A stretch of 64,000 nucleotides of DNA from Streptomyces sp. LaPpAH-108. GTDB lineage: Bacteria; Actinomycetota; Actinomycetes; Streptomycetales; Streptomycetaceae. The stretch spans positions 186,001 to 250,000 of the forward strand of contig NZ_KB891994.1 in NCBI RefSeq assembly GCF_000373625.1, written 5' to 3'. This document shows, piece after piece, positions 7,528-15,107 of this stretch. Numbering within the stretch: position 1 is the stretch's first letter; every line of letters begins with the position of its first letter. The notes below the pieces were generated by a model. The model did not search any database. It had not been told where the DNA came from and saw only the letters and a list, made by a program, of their open reading frames with translations. The position numbers and the translations under genes were made by a program.

Positions 7528-8004
7528 TCACTCGGTGAGATTCCGCTCGACCGCCGCCAGAATCCTGGCCAGATGAGCGCGGTCCTCTTCGCCGACACCG
7601 GCCAGCGTGCGGTCCTCCAGTTCCTGCCACATCGTCGCCACCTCGGGGCGCAGCGCTTCCCCGGCTTCCGTCGCCGCCACCAGCACGGCACGGCGGTCTG
7701 CCGGGTCGGAGCACCGGGTGACGAACCCCTTCTGTTCGAGCCGCTGCACCATCCGCGTCACCGTCGACGCGTCGAGGTCGAGCATCTTGATCAGCTCGGA
7801 CTGCCGTTGCGGGCCGGTCTCCCACAGCCGCATCATGAGCAGCTCCTGTCCGGCGTACAGGCCCATGCGACGCAGCAGTTGCCCGGCCGTGCCCCGGTGG
7901 GCCCGGGCGACACGGGAGATGGCGTGGCTGATCTGCCCGTTGCCACCAGCGTCTTGACCTGTACGGAAGTCGTCACGGGTCGCGTCGGTCGGGGTGTGGG
8001 TCAC
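7528..8004 (-). CDS. MarR family transcriptional regulator
   Basis: A 158-residue winged-helix regulator. The recognition region is LDASTVTRMVQRLEQKGFV and the wing is SDPADRRAVLV, with the family's DxR signature. The start is set at the GTG at 8004 because a near-perfect Shine-Dalgarno AAGGAGG (8019-8013 on this strand) lies exactly 8 nt upstream. An in-frame TTG at 8058 would make the protein overlap an operator-like palindrome. The gene is divergent from an Old Yellow Enzyme. Two TTGG-N4-CCAA boxes lie between them, one nearer each gene, so it likely represses both itself and the reductase and responds to an electrophile or phenolic compound (inference). Confidence 0.92.
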   Translation of the reverse strand: MTHTPTDATRDDFRTGQDAGGNGQISHAISRVARAHRGTAGQLLRRMGLYAGQELLMMRLWETGPQRQSELIKMLDLDASTVTRMVQRLEQKGFVTRCSDPADRRAVLVAATEAGEALRPEVATMWQELEDRTLAGVGEEDRAHLARILAAVERNLTE

Positions 8005-8046
8005 GAGGTCAGCCTCCTTGGCCGCTGCGGTTCTGACTCCATTATG

Positions 8047-8103
8047 TTGGCTGGCCAAGTAATTGCGCTACGGTGAGCCCGGGCCGAATCATTGGCCGAC
8101 CAA
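8047..8103. promoter_or_regulatory. two TTGG-N4-CCAA operator boxes
   Basis: Box 1 (8047-8058) is TTGGCTGGCCAA and box 2 (8092-8103) is TTGGCCGACCAA. Both are 12-bp near-palindromes with centres 45 bp apart. Box 1 is 43 nt from the marR start and box 2 is 21 nt from the reductase start. Paired sites in a marR-divergent promoter are typical of MarR dimers. Confidence 0.7.
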
Positions 8104-8124
8104 ATAACAGTCGAGGGGACTGTC

Positions 8125-9189
8125 ATGCCTACTGCTTTCGACAGCGTCACCATCGGGAAGACCAGGCTCGCCAACCGGATCGCGATGGCACCCATGACCC
8201 GCAGCCGCGCCTACGGCGGTCTGCCGTCGGAGCTGACGGTGGAGTACTACGCACAGCGCGCCTCCGCCGGGCTGATCATCACCGAGGGCATCCAGCCTTC
8301 AGTCGTCGGCCAGGGCTACCCCTTCACCCCGGGCCTGCACAGCGCCGAGCAGGTGGCCGCCTGGCGCAAGGTCACCGACGCCGTGCACGCGCAGGGCGGC
8401 AAGATCTTCGCCCAGATCATGCACACCGGACGCATCGGCCACCCGGTCCTGCTGCCCGACGGTCTCGTACCGGTGGGCCCCTCGGCCGTCGCCGCCGAGG
8501 GGCAGGGCTTCACGCCCGAGGGCCCGAAGGACTTCGTCGTCCCGCGCGAGCTGACCGAGGCGGACATCGAGCAGACCATCGCCGACCACGTGACGGCGTC
8601 CCGCAACGCGATCGAGGCAGGCTTCGACGGTGTCGAACTGCACGGCGCCAACGGCTACTTGATCCAGCAGTTCCTCGCACCCGACAGCAACCGGCGCACC
8701 GACGCCTGGGGCGGCTCGGTCGAGGGCCGCATCCGCTTCGCGGTGGAGCTCACCACGGCGGTCGCGGACGCCATCGGCGCCGACCGACTCGGTCTGCGGC
8801 TGTCCCCCGGCTCGACGCTCAACGACATCCACGAGCCGGACCCGCGTCCCACCTACGACGCGCTGGTGCGGCAACTCGCCCCGCTCGGCCTCGCCTACCT
8901 GCACGTGCTGGAGGCGGGCGACCGGGACGTGACACTGGCCCTGCGCGGGCTGTTCCCCGGCACCTTCATCCTCAACCCGAACACCGGCGAGCGCCCGACC
9001 GGACCCGAAGACCTCGTCCTGATCGAGAACGGCACCACCGACATGCTCGCTTTCGGGCAGCTCTTCCTCGCCAACCCCGACCTGCCCGCCCGCCTCGCCG
9101 CAGGCGGCCCCTTCAACACGGCCGACCCGGCCACCTTCTACGGCGGTGACGCGACCGGCTACACGGACTACCCGACGCTGTCGGCCTGA
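8125..9189 (+). CDS. Old Yellow Enzyme family alkene reductase
   Basis: A 354-residue FMN-dependent NADPH oxidoreductase (OYE/NemA type) that reduces activated C=C bonds, nitro compounds or nitrate esters in the cytoplasm. The TIM-barrel starts with TRLANRIAMAPMTRSRA. The substrate-binding pair is in ELHGANGYLIQQFL (His and Asn), followed by the classical RTDAWGGSVEGRIRF. FMN-phosphate contacts are in the C-terminal GTTDMLAFGQLFLANPDLP. The ATG at 8125 follows GAGGGGAC at good distance. It is divergent from marR with operator boxes between, so induction by electrophiles is likely. The hairpins at 9207-9244 end the transcript. Confidence 0.95.
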   Translation: MPTAFDSVTIGKTRLANRIAMAPMTRSRAYGGLPSELTVEYYAQRASAGLIITEGIQPSVVGQGYPFTPGLHSAEQVAAWRKVTDAVHAQGGKIFAQIMHTGRIGHPVLLPDGLVPVGPSAVAAEGQGFTPEGPKDFVVPRELTEADIEQTIADHVTASRNAIEAGFDGVELHGANGYLIQQFLAPDSNRRTDAWGGSVEGRIRFAVELTTAVADAIGADRLGLRLSPGSTLNDIHEPDPRPTYDALVRQLAPLGLAYLHVLEAGDRDVTLALRGLFPGTFILNPNTGERPTGPEDLVLIENGTTDMLAFGQLFLANPDLPARLAAGGPFNTADPATFYGGDATGYTDYPTLSA

Positions 9190-9206
9190 CGCCGCTCCCT
9201 GTGCTG

Positions 9207-9244
9207 CCGGGGGGCGTGGTGCCCCCGGTCGTCCCAGGGGCACC
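9207..9244. terminator. overlapping hairpins between convergent genes
   Basis: Two mutually exclusive stems occur: CCGGGGG (9207-9213) with CCCCCGG (9222-9228), and GGTGCCCC (9218-9225) with GGGGCACC (9237-9244). They fill the 66-bp gap between the converging OYE and OsmC genes and suit a bidirectional terminator. There is no U-tract, as is usual in this group. Confidence 0.6.
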
Positions 9245-9255
9245 GCCCGTCCGGA

Positions 9256-9681
9256 TCAGGCCAGTTCGGCCGTCAGTGTGATCGGGACGCCGGTCAGGGC
9301 CTGGCTGACCGGGCAGTTCTTCTTGGCGTCCTCGGCGGCCGAGACGAAGGCCGACTCGTCCAGGCCGGGGACCTCGCCGCGGACGGTGAGGTGGATGCCG
9401 GTGATGCCCTCGCCGGGCTGGAAGGTGACGTCGGCCTTGGTCGTGAGGCTGGTGGGCGGGGTGCCCGCGCCGGTCAGGCCGTGCGAGAGCGCCATGGAGA
9501 AGCAGCTGGAGTGGGCCGCCGCGATCAGCTCCTCGGGGCTGGTGCGGCCGTTCGCCTGCTCGGCGCGCGACGGCCACGAGACCGGCTGGGAGCCGATGCC
9601 GGAGGAGTCGAAGGTGACGGTGCCGTTGCCCGTCAGGAGTTCGCCCTCCCAGACGGTGTGTGCGGTGCGCGTGGTGGCCAC
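9256..9681 (-). CDS. OsmC/Ohr family peroxiredoxin
   Basis: A 141-residue OsmC-type thiol peroxidase that reduces organic hydroperoxides. The two conserved active-site cysteines are visible in AAHSSCFSMALS and AKKNCPVSQAL. The N-terminus TTRTAHTVWEGELLTGNGTV is the classical OsmC start. The GTG at 9681 is preferred: AAAGGAA lies about 6 nt upstream and the family begins here. An in-frame ATG at 9738 would add 19 unconserved residues. It lies next to the MarR/OYE pair, so the region may serve oxidative or electrophile stress, although the gene is on the opposite strand with its own promoter. Confidence 0.94.
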   Translation of the reverse strand: MATTRTAHTVWEGELLTGNGTVTFDSSGIGSQPVSWPSRAEQANGRTSPEELIAAAHSSCFSMALSHGLTGAGTPPTSLTTKADVTFQPGEGITGIHLTVRGEVPGLDESAFVSAAEDAKKNCPVSQALTGVPITLTAELA

Positions 9682-9774
9682 GGTGGTTCCTTTCGCATGT
9701 GATCCCGTTTCCGGGCTCTGTGTCACCCATCCGATCACATTCGGCGGCGCGGCGGTGTGAGGACCCGTCCGCGC

Positions 9775-11850
9775 TCAGGCGGCGCGCCGGTCGCCGTCGG
9801 TGTCCAGCGGCACCTCCGGGCCGCTCAACTCCCGCAGCCAGCGCCGCAGTACGGTGTGCACGTCCTCGGCCCCGAAAGGCTCACCGCCGTCCTCCGCGGG
9901 TGCGGACAGCGCCAGCGGGGAGAGCAGGAAGGGGCGGGACTGGGCGCCGCCGAGGCCGCCGTGGGAGCCGATCTGCTCCTCGAAGGCGAGGACTTCGCCG
10001 GTCTCGGGGTCGTAACAGGAGTTGACCATGACGTCGGCGGTGTGCGGGAACGCGTGCGTGCGGCGCACGGCTTCCACCGCGCCGGGGCCGAAGGGGGCGA
10101 GCGGGCCCGGCCGTTCGTCGAGGTCGGCGAGCGGGATCTCGGTGCCCGCGGGGCCGAGCACCACACCGCCGTGCTTCTCGCTGCGCACCAGCAGGAAGCC
10201 GACGCCGGGGTGGTTGGCGAGGGTCGCGAGCAGGGCGGGGTGGCGGAGGTCGATCTCCTCCTTGGTCAGCCGGTGCGGCATGTCCGGGAAGGAGATCAGG
10301 CCGAGGTTGCCGGATGCGAGCACGACCGGTTCGAGACGGCGCGCGGGGCGCGGGGGCGCCTCGTCGGGCTCGTCGGGCCTGCCGAGGGCGGCGCGGACGG
10401 CGGCGCGGGCCTCGGCGCCGCTGTGGGTGCGCTCGGCGCGGCGCGGTACGGGCAGCCCGCAGCCCGCGCGGACGAGGTTGGCGAGGGTGAGGCCGTAACG
10501 GGAGCGGAAGGTCTCGCCGGGGCTCTGGCCGTGGTCGGAGAGGATCACCAAGTGGTAGGGGCGGGGCGCGTGTTCGGCGGCCTTCTCGATGAGCGCGACG
10601 GAGCGGTCGAGGCGGCGCAGCACCTGTTCCACGTCCCGGCTGTGCGGTCCGGAGTGGTGGGCGACCTCGTCGTAGGCCACGAGGTCGGCGTAGACGACGC
10701 TGCGCCCGGCGAGCAGGTCGCCCATGACGGCGGCGACCACCACGTCGCGTTCCACGACGGTGGCGAAGGCGCGGATGAAGGGGTAGAGGCCGCCCCGGCC
10801 CACCCGGGGCCGCTCCTGGCGCAGCCGGGCGCGCACGGACTGGCCGATCTCGCGGCCGATCTCGGCGGCGAAGGAGAGGGCCGTGCGCACGGCGTTGGCG
10901 GGGTCGCTGAAGTAGGCGAAGTATCCGGCGCGGGAACGGTTCTCCCGGCCCCGGCGGCGGGTGGCGATGGACAGTACGAGCGCCTGTTCCCCGGCCCCGC
11001 CGCTGAACAGGTTGCCCCGGCTGGCGCCGTCCATGGCGAGCAGCCCGCGTTCGCCGGTGCGGATCATGGCGCGGCGCTGGAGTTCGGCGGCGGAGGTGGG
11101 CCGGTTGCAGACCATGACCTCGCCGCGCTCCTTCTCGTACCAGCGGAAGGCGGGCACGTCGAAGGTGCTGCCGTGCAGGATGCCGAGCTGGCTGGCGCCG
11201 GTCTGGCTGGACCAGTCGGTGCGCCACGGGGTGAGCCGGTGCGTCGGCTCACCGAAGTCGCCTCCGGTCAGCAGGCGGGCGAGGGTCGGCAGCCGCCCGG
11301 CACGGACGGCGGCGGTGAGCACGTCGTGGCCCACGCCGTCGAGCTGGACGCAGACCAGGCCGGGACCGGCCGGGCAGGGCGGGGTGCCCCGGCGGCGGCG
11401 GTCGGCCAGGCGCAGCAGTCTGCGCCGGTAGGCGTCGTCGTCGCGCACGGCGAGGGCGCCGCCGGTCGCGGAGGCGACGGCGGACATCACGGCGGCCACG
11501 ATGACGGCGGTCTCGGGCGCGGCCTCGCCCTGCCCGGTGGGGCTCAGCCGCAGGGCGAGCAGCAGCAGGGAGCCGTTGAGCGCGAAGACGAGGAGGCCGA
11601 GGAAGAGGGCGGGCACGAGCAGCAGCAGCCGTACCAGGAGGGGCCAGACGAGGGCGGAGAGCAGACCGAAGGCGCCCGCGCCGCAGGCCGCGGTGATCGC
11701 GATCCGGGTCGCGCTGTCGCCGTCGGCGGACTGGAGCCGGAAGTCGGGCAGCAGCGCGGCGAGCGCGAGCATGGTGAGCGTGGAGACCGCCCACACCGTG
11801 ACGCTCCGCCCGATCTGACCGGCGGTCCGCCGCCACCGTACGCCCCGCAC
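9775..11850 (-). CDS. membrane protein: holin-like N-terminus fused to alkaline-phosphatase-superfamily phosphodiesterase
   Basis: About 691 residues. The N-terminal 120 or so residues carry three to four membrane helices (AVSTLTMLALAALLPDFRL..., LLVRLLLLVPALFLGLLVFALNGSLLL) resembling the phage-holin-4 superfamily. The rest is a nucleotide pyrophosphatase/phosphodiesterase-type fold: metal-binding Asp in VQLDGVG, nucleophile Thr in WSSQTGASQ, DH ligands in ILSDHGQS and His in GSHGGLGG. The active site should face outside the membrane. The substrate is unknown; lipid or polymer phosphodiesters are possible. The GTG at 11850 fits a purine-rich AGGAGAGG upstream; a GTG at 11907 is the alternative. 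There is no clear operon partner. Confidence 0.85.
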   Translation of the reverse strand: MRGVRWRRTAGQIGRSVTVWAVSTLTMLALAALLPDFRLQSADGDSATRIAITAACGAGAFGLLSALVWPLLVRLLLLVPALFLGLLVFALNGSLLLLALRLSPTGQGEAAPETAVIVAAVMSAVASATGGALAVRDDDAYRRRLLRLADRRRRGTPPCPAGPGLVCVQLDGVGHDVLTAAVRAGRLPTLARLLTGGDFGEPTHRLTPWRTDWSSQTGASQLGILHGSTFDVPAFRWYEKERGEVMVCNRPTSAAELQRRAMIRTGERGLLAMDGASRGNLFSGGAGEQALVLSIATRRRGRENRSRAGYFAYFSDPANAVRTALSFAAEIGREIGQSVRARLRQERPRVGRGGLYPFIRAFATVVERDVVVAAVMGDLLAGRSVVYADLVAYDEVAHHSGPHSRDVEQVLRRLDRSVALIEKAAEHAPRPYHLVILSDHGQSPGETFRSRYGLTLANLVRAGCGLPVPRRAERTHSGAEARAAVRAALGRPDEPDEAPPRPARRLEPVVLASGNLGLISFPDMPHRLTKEEIDLRHPALLATLANHPGVGFLLVRSEKHGGVVLGPAGTEIPLADLDERPGPLAPFGPGAVEAVRRTHAFPHTADVMVNSCYDPETGEVLAFEEQIGSHGGLGGAQSRPFLLSPLALSAPAEDGGEPFGAEDVHTVLRRWLRELSGPEVPLDTDGDRRAA

Positions 11851-11956
11851 GCCCCGTGCACCTCTCCTCCGGCCCGCACCGCGCCGGGCCCCGTTCCACC
11901 TTGCCACACCGGCGCGCGAAGCCCCGGGCGGTCGTCCTGGGCGGTCCGGGACGAAA

Positions 11957-12040
11957 GCAGAGGCGGGGGCCGTACGGGCAGAGGCGGGGGCCGTACAAGC
12001 AGAAGCGGGTCCGTGCGGTCAGCGGCGGGGACCGTGGCGT
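11957..12040. repeat. four degenerate 21-bp tandem repeats
   Basis: Units start at 11957, 11978, 11999 and 12020. The first two differ only at their last two bases (GCAGAGGCGGGGGCCGTAC plus two bases); units 3 and 4 are progressively degenerate. The array ends at the stop codon of the minus-strand resolvase-like gene and lies just upstream of the phosphodiesterase gene. Confidence 0.75.
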
Positions 12041-12471
12041 CAGAGGCCGTCGTACCCGGCCGTCGGCATCGAGAGCCTGCGGTGCACCCGCGCCTTCATC
12101 GCCGCGTCGTACGCCGGTTCCGCGCGCCCCACGGTCTCCACGCGCACCCCGCGCCGGGCGCACTCGGCGGTGAACTCCTCCACGGAGGACAGGGCGCGTT
12201 CCAGGACGCGTCTGCTGGGGGCGACGAAGACGTCCACGCCGGAGCGCACGCCGTCCCACAGCGCGCCGTGGTCGAAGCGCAGGCCGCCGACGAGGAGTTC
12301 CCGTGTGACCACGTAGCCCTGCTCGGCCGCCCAGCGGGCGCACATGGCGTGCTGGCTGCGGGAGTCGACCAGGAACGGGTCCTCCTCCAGCTCCTCCAGC
12401 GGAGTCAGGCTGGCGATGGCGGTGACCCGCACCGGCGCGATCCCGTCGGCGGCACCCCGTAACGGTCTCAT
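12040..12471 (-). CDS. small protein resembling a degenerate serine-recombinase N-terminal domain
   Basis: A 143-residue protein with no clear family by eye. Its order of features follows a resolvase catalytic domain: a strand VRVTAIASLTP where the family has RVSTxxQ, then SRSQHAMCARWAAEQGYVVTRELLV, a glycine-containing turn, GVDVFVAPSRRVLERAL in the place of the conserved VxxxSRLxR segment, and ECARRGVRVETV. The catalytic Ser/Arg context is not conserved, there is no DNA-binding tail, and the protein ends soon after the domain. It is probably a non-catalytic relative used for another purpose, or a remnant. The ATG at 12471 follows GAGGGGAC. Structure prediction would settle the fold. Confidence 0.6.
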   Translation of the reverse strand: MRPLRGAADGIAPVRVTAIASLTPLEELEEDPFLVDSRSQHAMCARWAAEQGYVVTRELLVGGLRFDHGALWDGVRSGVDVFVAPSRRVLERALSSVEEFTAECARRGVRVETVGRAEPAYDAAMKARVHRRLSMPTAGYDGL

Positions 12472-12553
12472 GGCGTCCCCTCACCTCCGGGTTCGCCGCA
12501 GACCCTACCGCTGCCCGTAGGCTTCAGGGGAGTCGCGCGAAGGAGGTGCGGGA

Positions 12554-13327
12554 GTGCCGGTGGAGGTCACCTGGTGGGGGCATGCGACCTGTGCGATCCA
12601 GGATTCGGACACCCGCGTGCTCACCGATCCCCTGTTCGCCGCGCGTCTCGCGCATCTGCGCCGCCGCAGGGGCGCGTTGCCCCCGGCGCGCGCCCGGCGC
12701 GCGGATCTGGCGCTGGTCTCCCATCTGCACTCCGATCATCTGCACCTGCCGTCGCTGGCCGAGCTGGAACCCGGTACGCGGCTGCTGGTGCCCCGGGGCG
12801 CCCCGCGCGCGGTGCCGGGGCTGCGACGGCTGCGCCACCTGGACATCGCCGAGGTCGAACCCGGGGACGAGGTCCGGGTCGGCCCCCTGCGGGTACGCGT
12901 GGTCTCCGCCCGGCACGACGGACGGCGGCTGCCGTTCGGCCCGCACCGCTCCCCCGCGCTCGGGTACGTGATCGAGGGCGAGGGGCGGACCTACTTCGCC
13001 GGGGACACCGGTCTGTTCGACTCCATGGCCGAGGAGGTCGGCCCGGTGGACGTGGCGCTGCTGCCGGTGGGCGGCTGGGGTCCGTTCCTCGGCGAGGGGC
13101 ATCTGGACGCGGGACGGGCGGCGCGGGCGCTGGCCGGACTCGGGCCGCGCTGCGCGGTGCCGGTGCACTACGGCACGTACTGGCCGATCGGCATGGACGC
13201 GGTCCGCCCGCACGAATTCCACGCCCCCGGCGACGAGTTCGCGCGCCTGGCGGCCGAGACCGCGCCCGGGGTCGCGGTGCACCGGCTCGGGCACGGCGAG
13301 AGCGTACGGCTGGAGGTCGCCCGGTGA
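12554..13327 (+). CDS. metallo-beta-lactamase-fold hydrolase (UlaG-like)
   Basis: A 257-residue MBL-fold protein. The opening EVTWWGHATCAIQDSDTRVLTDP is typical of UlaG/NAPE-PLD-like hydrolases. The metal site is SHLHSDHLHL, then a His in SARHDGR, FAGDTGLFD (bridging Asp) and VPVHYGTYWP near the end. It should hydrolyse a phosphodiester or lactone with two metals, in the cytoplasm. The GTG at 12554 is preceded by AAGGAGG at ideal distance. Its stop overlaps the next gene's GTG by 4 bp (GTGA), so it is translationally coupled to a DedA membrane protein. A second, distinct MBL protein lies convergently just beyond. Confidence 0.93.
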   Translation: MPVEVTWWGHATCAIQDSDTRVLTDPLFAARLAHLRRRRGALPPARARRADLALVSHLHSDHLHLPSLAELEPGTRLLVPRGAPRAVPGLRRLRHLDIAEVEPGDEVRVGPLRVRVVSARHDGRRLPFGPHRSPALGYVIEGEGRTYFAGDTGLFDSMAEEVGPVDVALLPVGGWGPFLGEGHLDAGRAARALAGLGPRCAVPVHYGTYWPIGMDAVRPHEFHAPGDEFARLAAETAPGVAVHRLGHGESVRLEVAR

Positions 13328-13974
13328 GATGCCCGGCGGGCGTGACGCTGCTGGCGGCGGCCGTCCCTCAGGTCGTACCGCCCGAGTCCACCCAACAGGC
13401 TCTCGGCTACCCGTCGTTGTTCCTGCTCGTGCTCATCGGGGCGCTGGTGCCGGTGGTGCCGACGGGGGCGCTGGTCAGCTCGGCGGCGGTGGTCGCCTTC
13501 CATCAAACGGCGCCCTATTCCCTCGCGTTGGTCTTCGTGACGGCCTCGCTCGCGGCCTTCCTCGGGGACGCGGCGCTGTACTGGCTGGGGCTGCGCGGGC
13601 TGCGTTCGCAGAGCGGATCGCGCTGGCTCGAGGCGATACGCGACCGGGCCCCGGAGGACAAACTCACCGGCGCCCAGGAGAAGTTGGCGGACCACGGGGT
13701 CGCGGTGCTGGTGCTCTCCCGGCTGGTCCCGGCGGGCCGGATACCCGTGATGCTCGCCTGTCTGCTGGCGAAATGGCCGCTCCGGCGCTTCGCCCGGGGG
13801 AATCTGCCGGCCTGTCTGGCGTGGGCGGTGACGTACCAGCTGATCGGCATCCTGGGGGGCTCGCTGTTCCCCGAACCCTGGGAGGGCGTGGTGGCGGCGG
13901 TCGCGCTGACGGTGCTGGTCAGCGCGGTGCCAGGGGTGGTACGGCGGTTGCGGGGGCGGGTCAGGAGAAGCTGA
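13324..13974 (+). CDS. DedA family membrane protein
   Basis: A 216-residue polytopic membrane protein. DedA hallmarks are GALVPVVPTGALVSSAAVVAF near the N-terminus, acidic residues in FLGDAALYWLG, and the arginine-bearing helix SRLVPAGRIPVMLACLLAKWP. The family flips phospholipids or undecaprenyl phosphate (UptA and DedA of other bacteria) and affects envelope stability; the substrate here is not shown. The GTG at 13324 overlaps the upstream MBL stop, so the two proteins are likely made together. An MBL phosphodiesterase plus a lipid transporter suggests membrane-lipid processing (inference). Confidence 0.9.
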   Translation: MRCPAGVTLLAAAVPQVVPPESTQQALGYPSLFLLVLIGALVPVVPTGALVSSAAVVAFHQTAPYSLALVFVTASLAAFLGDAALYWLGLRGLRSQSGSRWLEAIRDRAPEDKLTGAQEKLADHGVAVLVLSRLVPAGRIPVMLACLLAKWPLRRFARGNLPACLAWAVTYQLIGILGGSLFPEPWEGVVAAVALTVLVSAVPGVVRRLRGRVRRS

Positions 13975-14012
13975 GGGGGCTCTTGTACGGGGGTGCGGCC
14001 CCGGGGTGTGGG

Positions 14013-15107
14013 TCAGTCCAGCACCCGTGAGGCCCCGATCGGCAGGTCCCACAGGTCGTCCCGGTCGTACCCGGCCTTCTCCCAGGCGGTGCGCACCCGG
14101 GTGAGCGGTTCCAGGACCGGTTCCGCCGACAGGACGAAGGTCCCCCAGTGCATCGGCGCCATCCGCCGGGCGCCGAGGTCTTCGACGGCCTGGACGGCCT
14201 CCTCGGGGTCGCAGTGCACATCGCTGAGCCACCAGCGCGGGTCGTAGGCGCCGATCGGCATCAGGGCCAGGTCGATACCGGGGTAGCGGCGGCCGATCCG
14301 GCCGAACCAGTGGCCGTACCCGGTGTCCCCGGCGAAGTAGACGCGCTGTCCGTCGGGCGCGGTGAGCACCCAGCCGCCCCACAGGCTGTGGCAGGTGTCG
14401 GTGAGGGTGCGCTTGGACCAGTGGTGCGCGGGCACGAAGTCGAAGCGGACACCGTCGAGTTCGGCGCCCTCCCACCAGTCCAGCTCGGTGACGCGGGTGA
14501 ACCGCCTTCTGCGGAACCAGCCTCCGAGCGCGGCGGGCACGAACATCGGTGTGTCGCGCGGGAGCAGGCGCAGCGTGGGGGCGTCCAGATGGTCGTAGTG
14601 GTTGTGGCTGATGACCACCGCGTCCACCGGGGGCAGCGCCTCCCAGGGGACGCCGACCGGGGTGACGCGGGCGGGTGTGCCGAGGATGCGGCGCGACCAC
14701 ACCGGGTCGGTGAGCACGGTCAGACCGCCCACCTGGACGACCCAACTGGCGTGCCCCACCCAGGATGCCGCGACGGTGGTGGCGCCCACGAGGGGCAACG
14801 GGCCGGGTTCGTAAGGGAGTCGGGGGATGTCGGCCAGGCCCTCGGGGTCGGGGCGTATGGCGCCCTCGCGGGCGAAGCGGGCCATGGCCTTCAGGCCGGG
14901 CAGCGGCGCGGTGAGCCGGTCGTGGAAGGTGCGCGGCCACACCCGCCGCTCACCGAGCGGACGCGGCTCCGCGAGCGGCGGGAAGGCGGGCGGTGGCGGG
15001 GACTTGGGCACCCCGCTCACGGGGAGGGCGGTGGTCGTGCCGACGGTCGCGCTGGTCGCTTCGGGGGTCGTGGTGGTGGACCCGGGCTCGTGCGTCTGTT
15101 GCGTCAT
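14013..15107 (-). CDS. metallo-beta-lactamase-fold hydrolase (NAPE-PLD-like)
   Basis: A 364-residue MBL-fold protein. After a Pro/Thr/Ser-rich N-terminal 40 residues comes the catalytic domain: ASWVGHASWVVQVGG, ISHNHYDHLDAPTL (metal ligands), FVPAHHWSKR, VYFAGDTGYGHWF and MAPMHWGTFVLS. The longer N-terminal region and the WGHAS block match bacterial homologues of N-acyl-phosphatidylethanolamine phospholipase D, so a lipid phosphodiester is the likely substrate. The ATG at 15107 overlaps the stop of the upstream aminotransferase-like gene (ATGA), showing translational coupling. An ATG at 15122 is possible but would deepen the overlap. Confidence 0.9.
   Translation of the reverse strand: MTQQTHEPGSTTTTPEATSATVGTTTALPVSGVPKSPPPPAFPPLAEPRPLGERRVWPRTFHDRLTAPLPGLKAMARFAREGAIRPDPEGLADIPRLPYEPGPLPLVGATTVAASWVGHASWVVQVGGLTVLTDPVWSRRILGTPARVTPVGVPWEALPPVDAVVISHNHYDHLDAPTLRLLPRDTPMFVPAALGGWFRRRRFTRVTELDWWEGAELDGVRFDFVPAHHWSKRTLTDTCHSLWGGWVLTAPDGQRVYFAGDTGYGHWFGRIGRRYPGIDLALMPIGAYDPRWWLSDVHCDPEEAVQAVEDLGARRMAPMHWGTFVLSAEPVLEPLTRVRTAWEKAGYDRDDLWDLPIGASRVLD

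Noticed and set aside
8005..8058. marR starting at TTG 8058
   Set aside because: AAGGAGG 8 nt before GTG 8004 and the operator box at 8047-8058 argue for the shorter protein.
9757..12462. Plus-strand open frame of about 900 codons opposite the phosphodiesterase and resolvase-like genes
   Set aside because: It is a mirror of minus-strand coding in high-GC DNA; its translation is Gly/Ala/Arg/Glu-rich with no motif, while the minus strand has recognisable domains.
12040..12471. Active site-specific recombinase and a mobile element
   Set aside because: Catalytic residues and DNA-binding tail are missing, and no inverted repeats, target duplication or cargo genes flank it.
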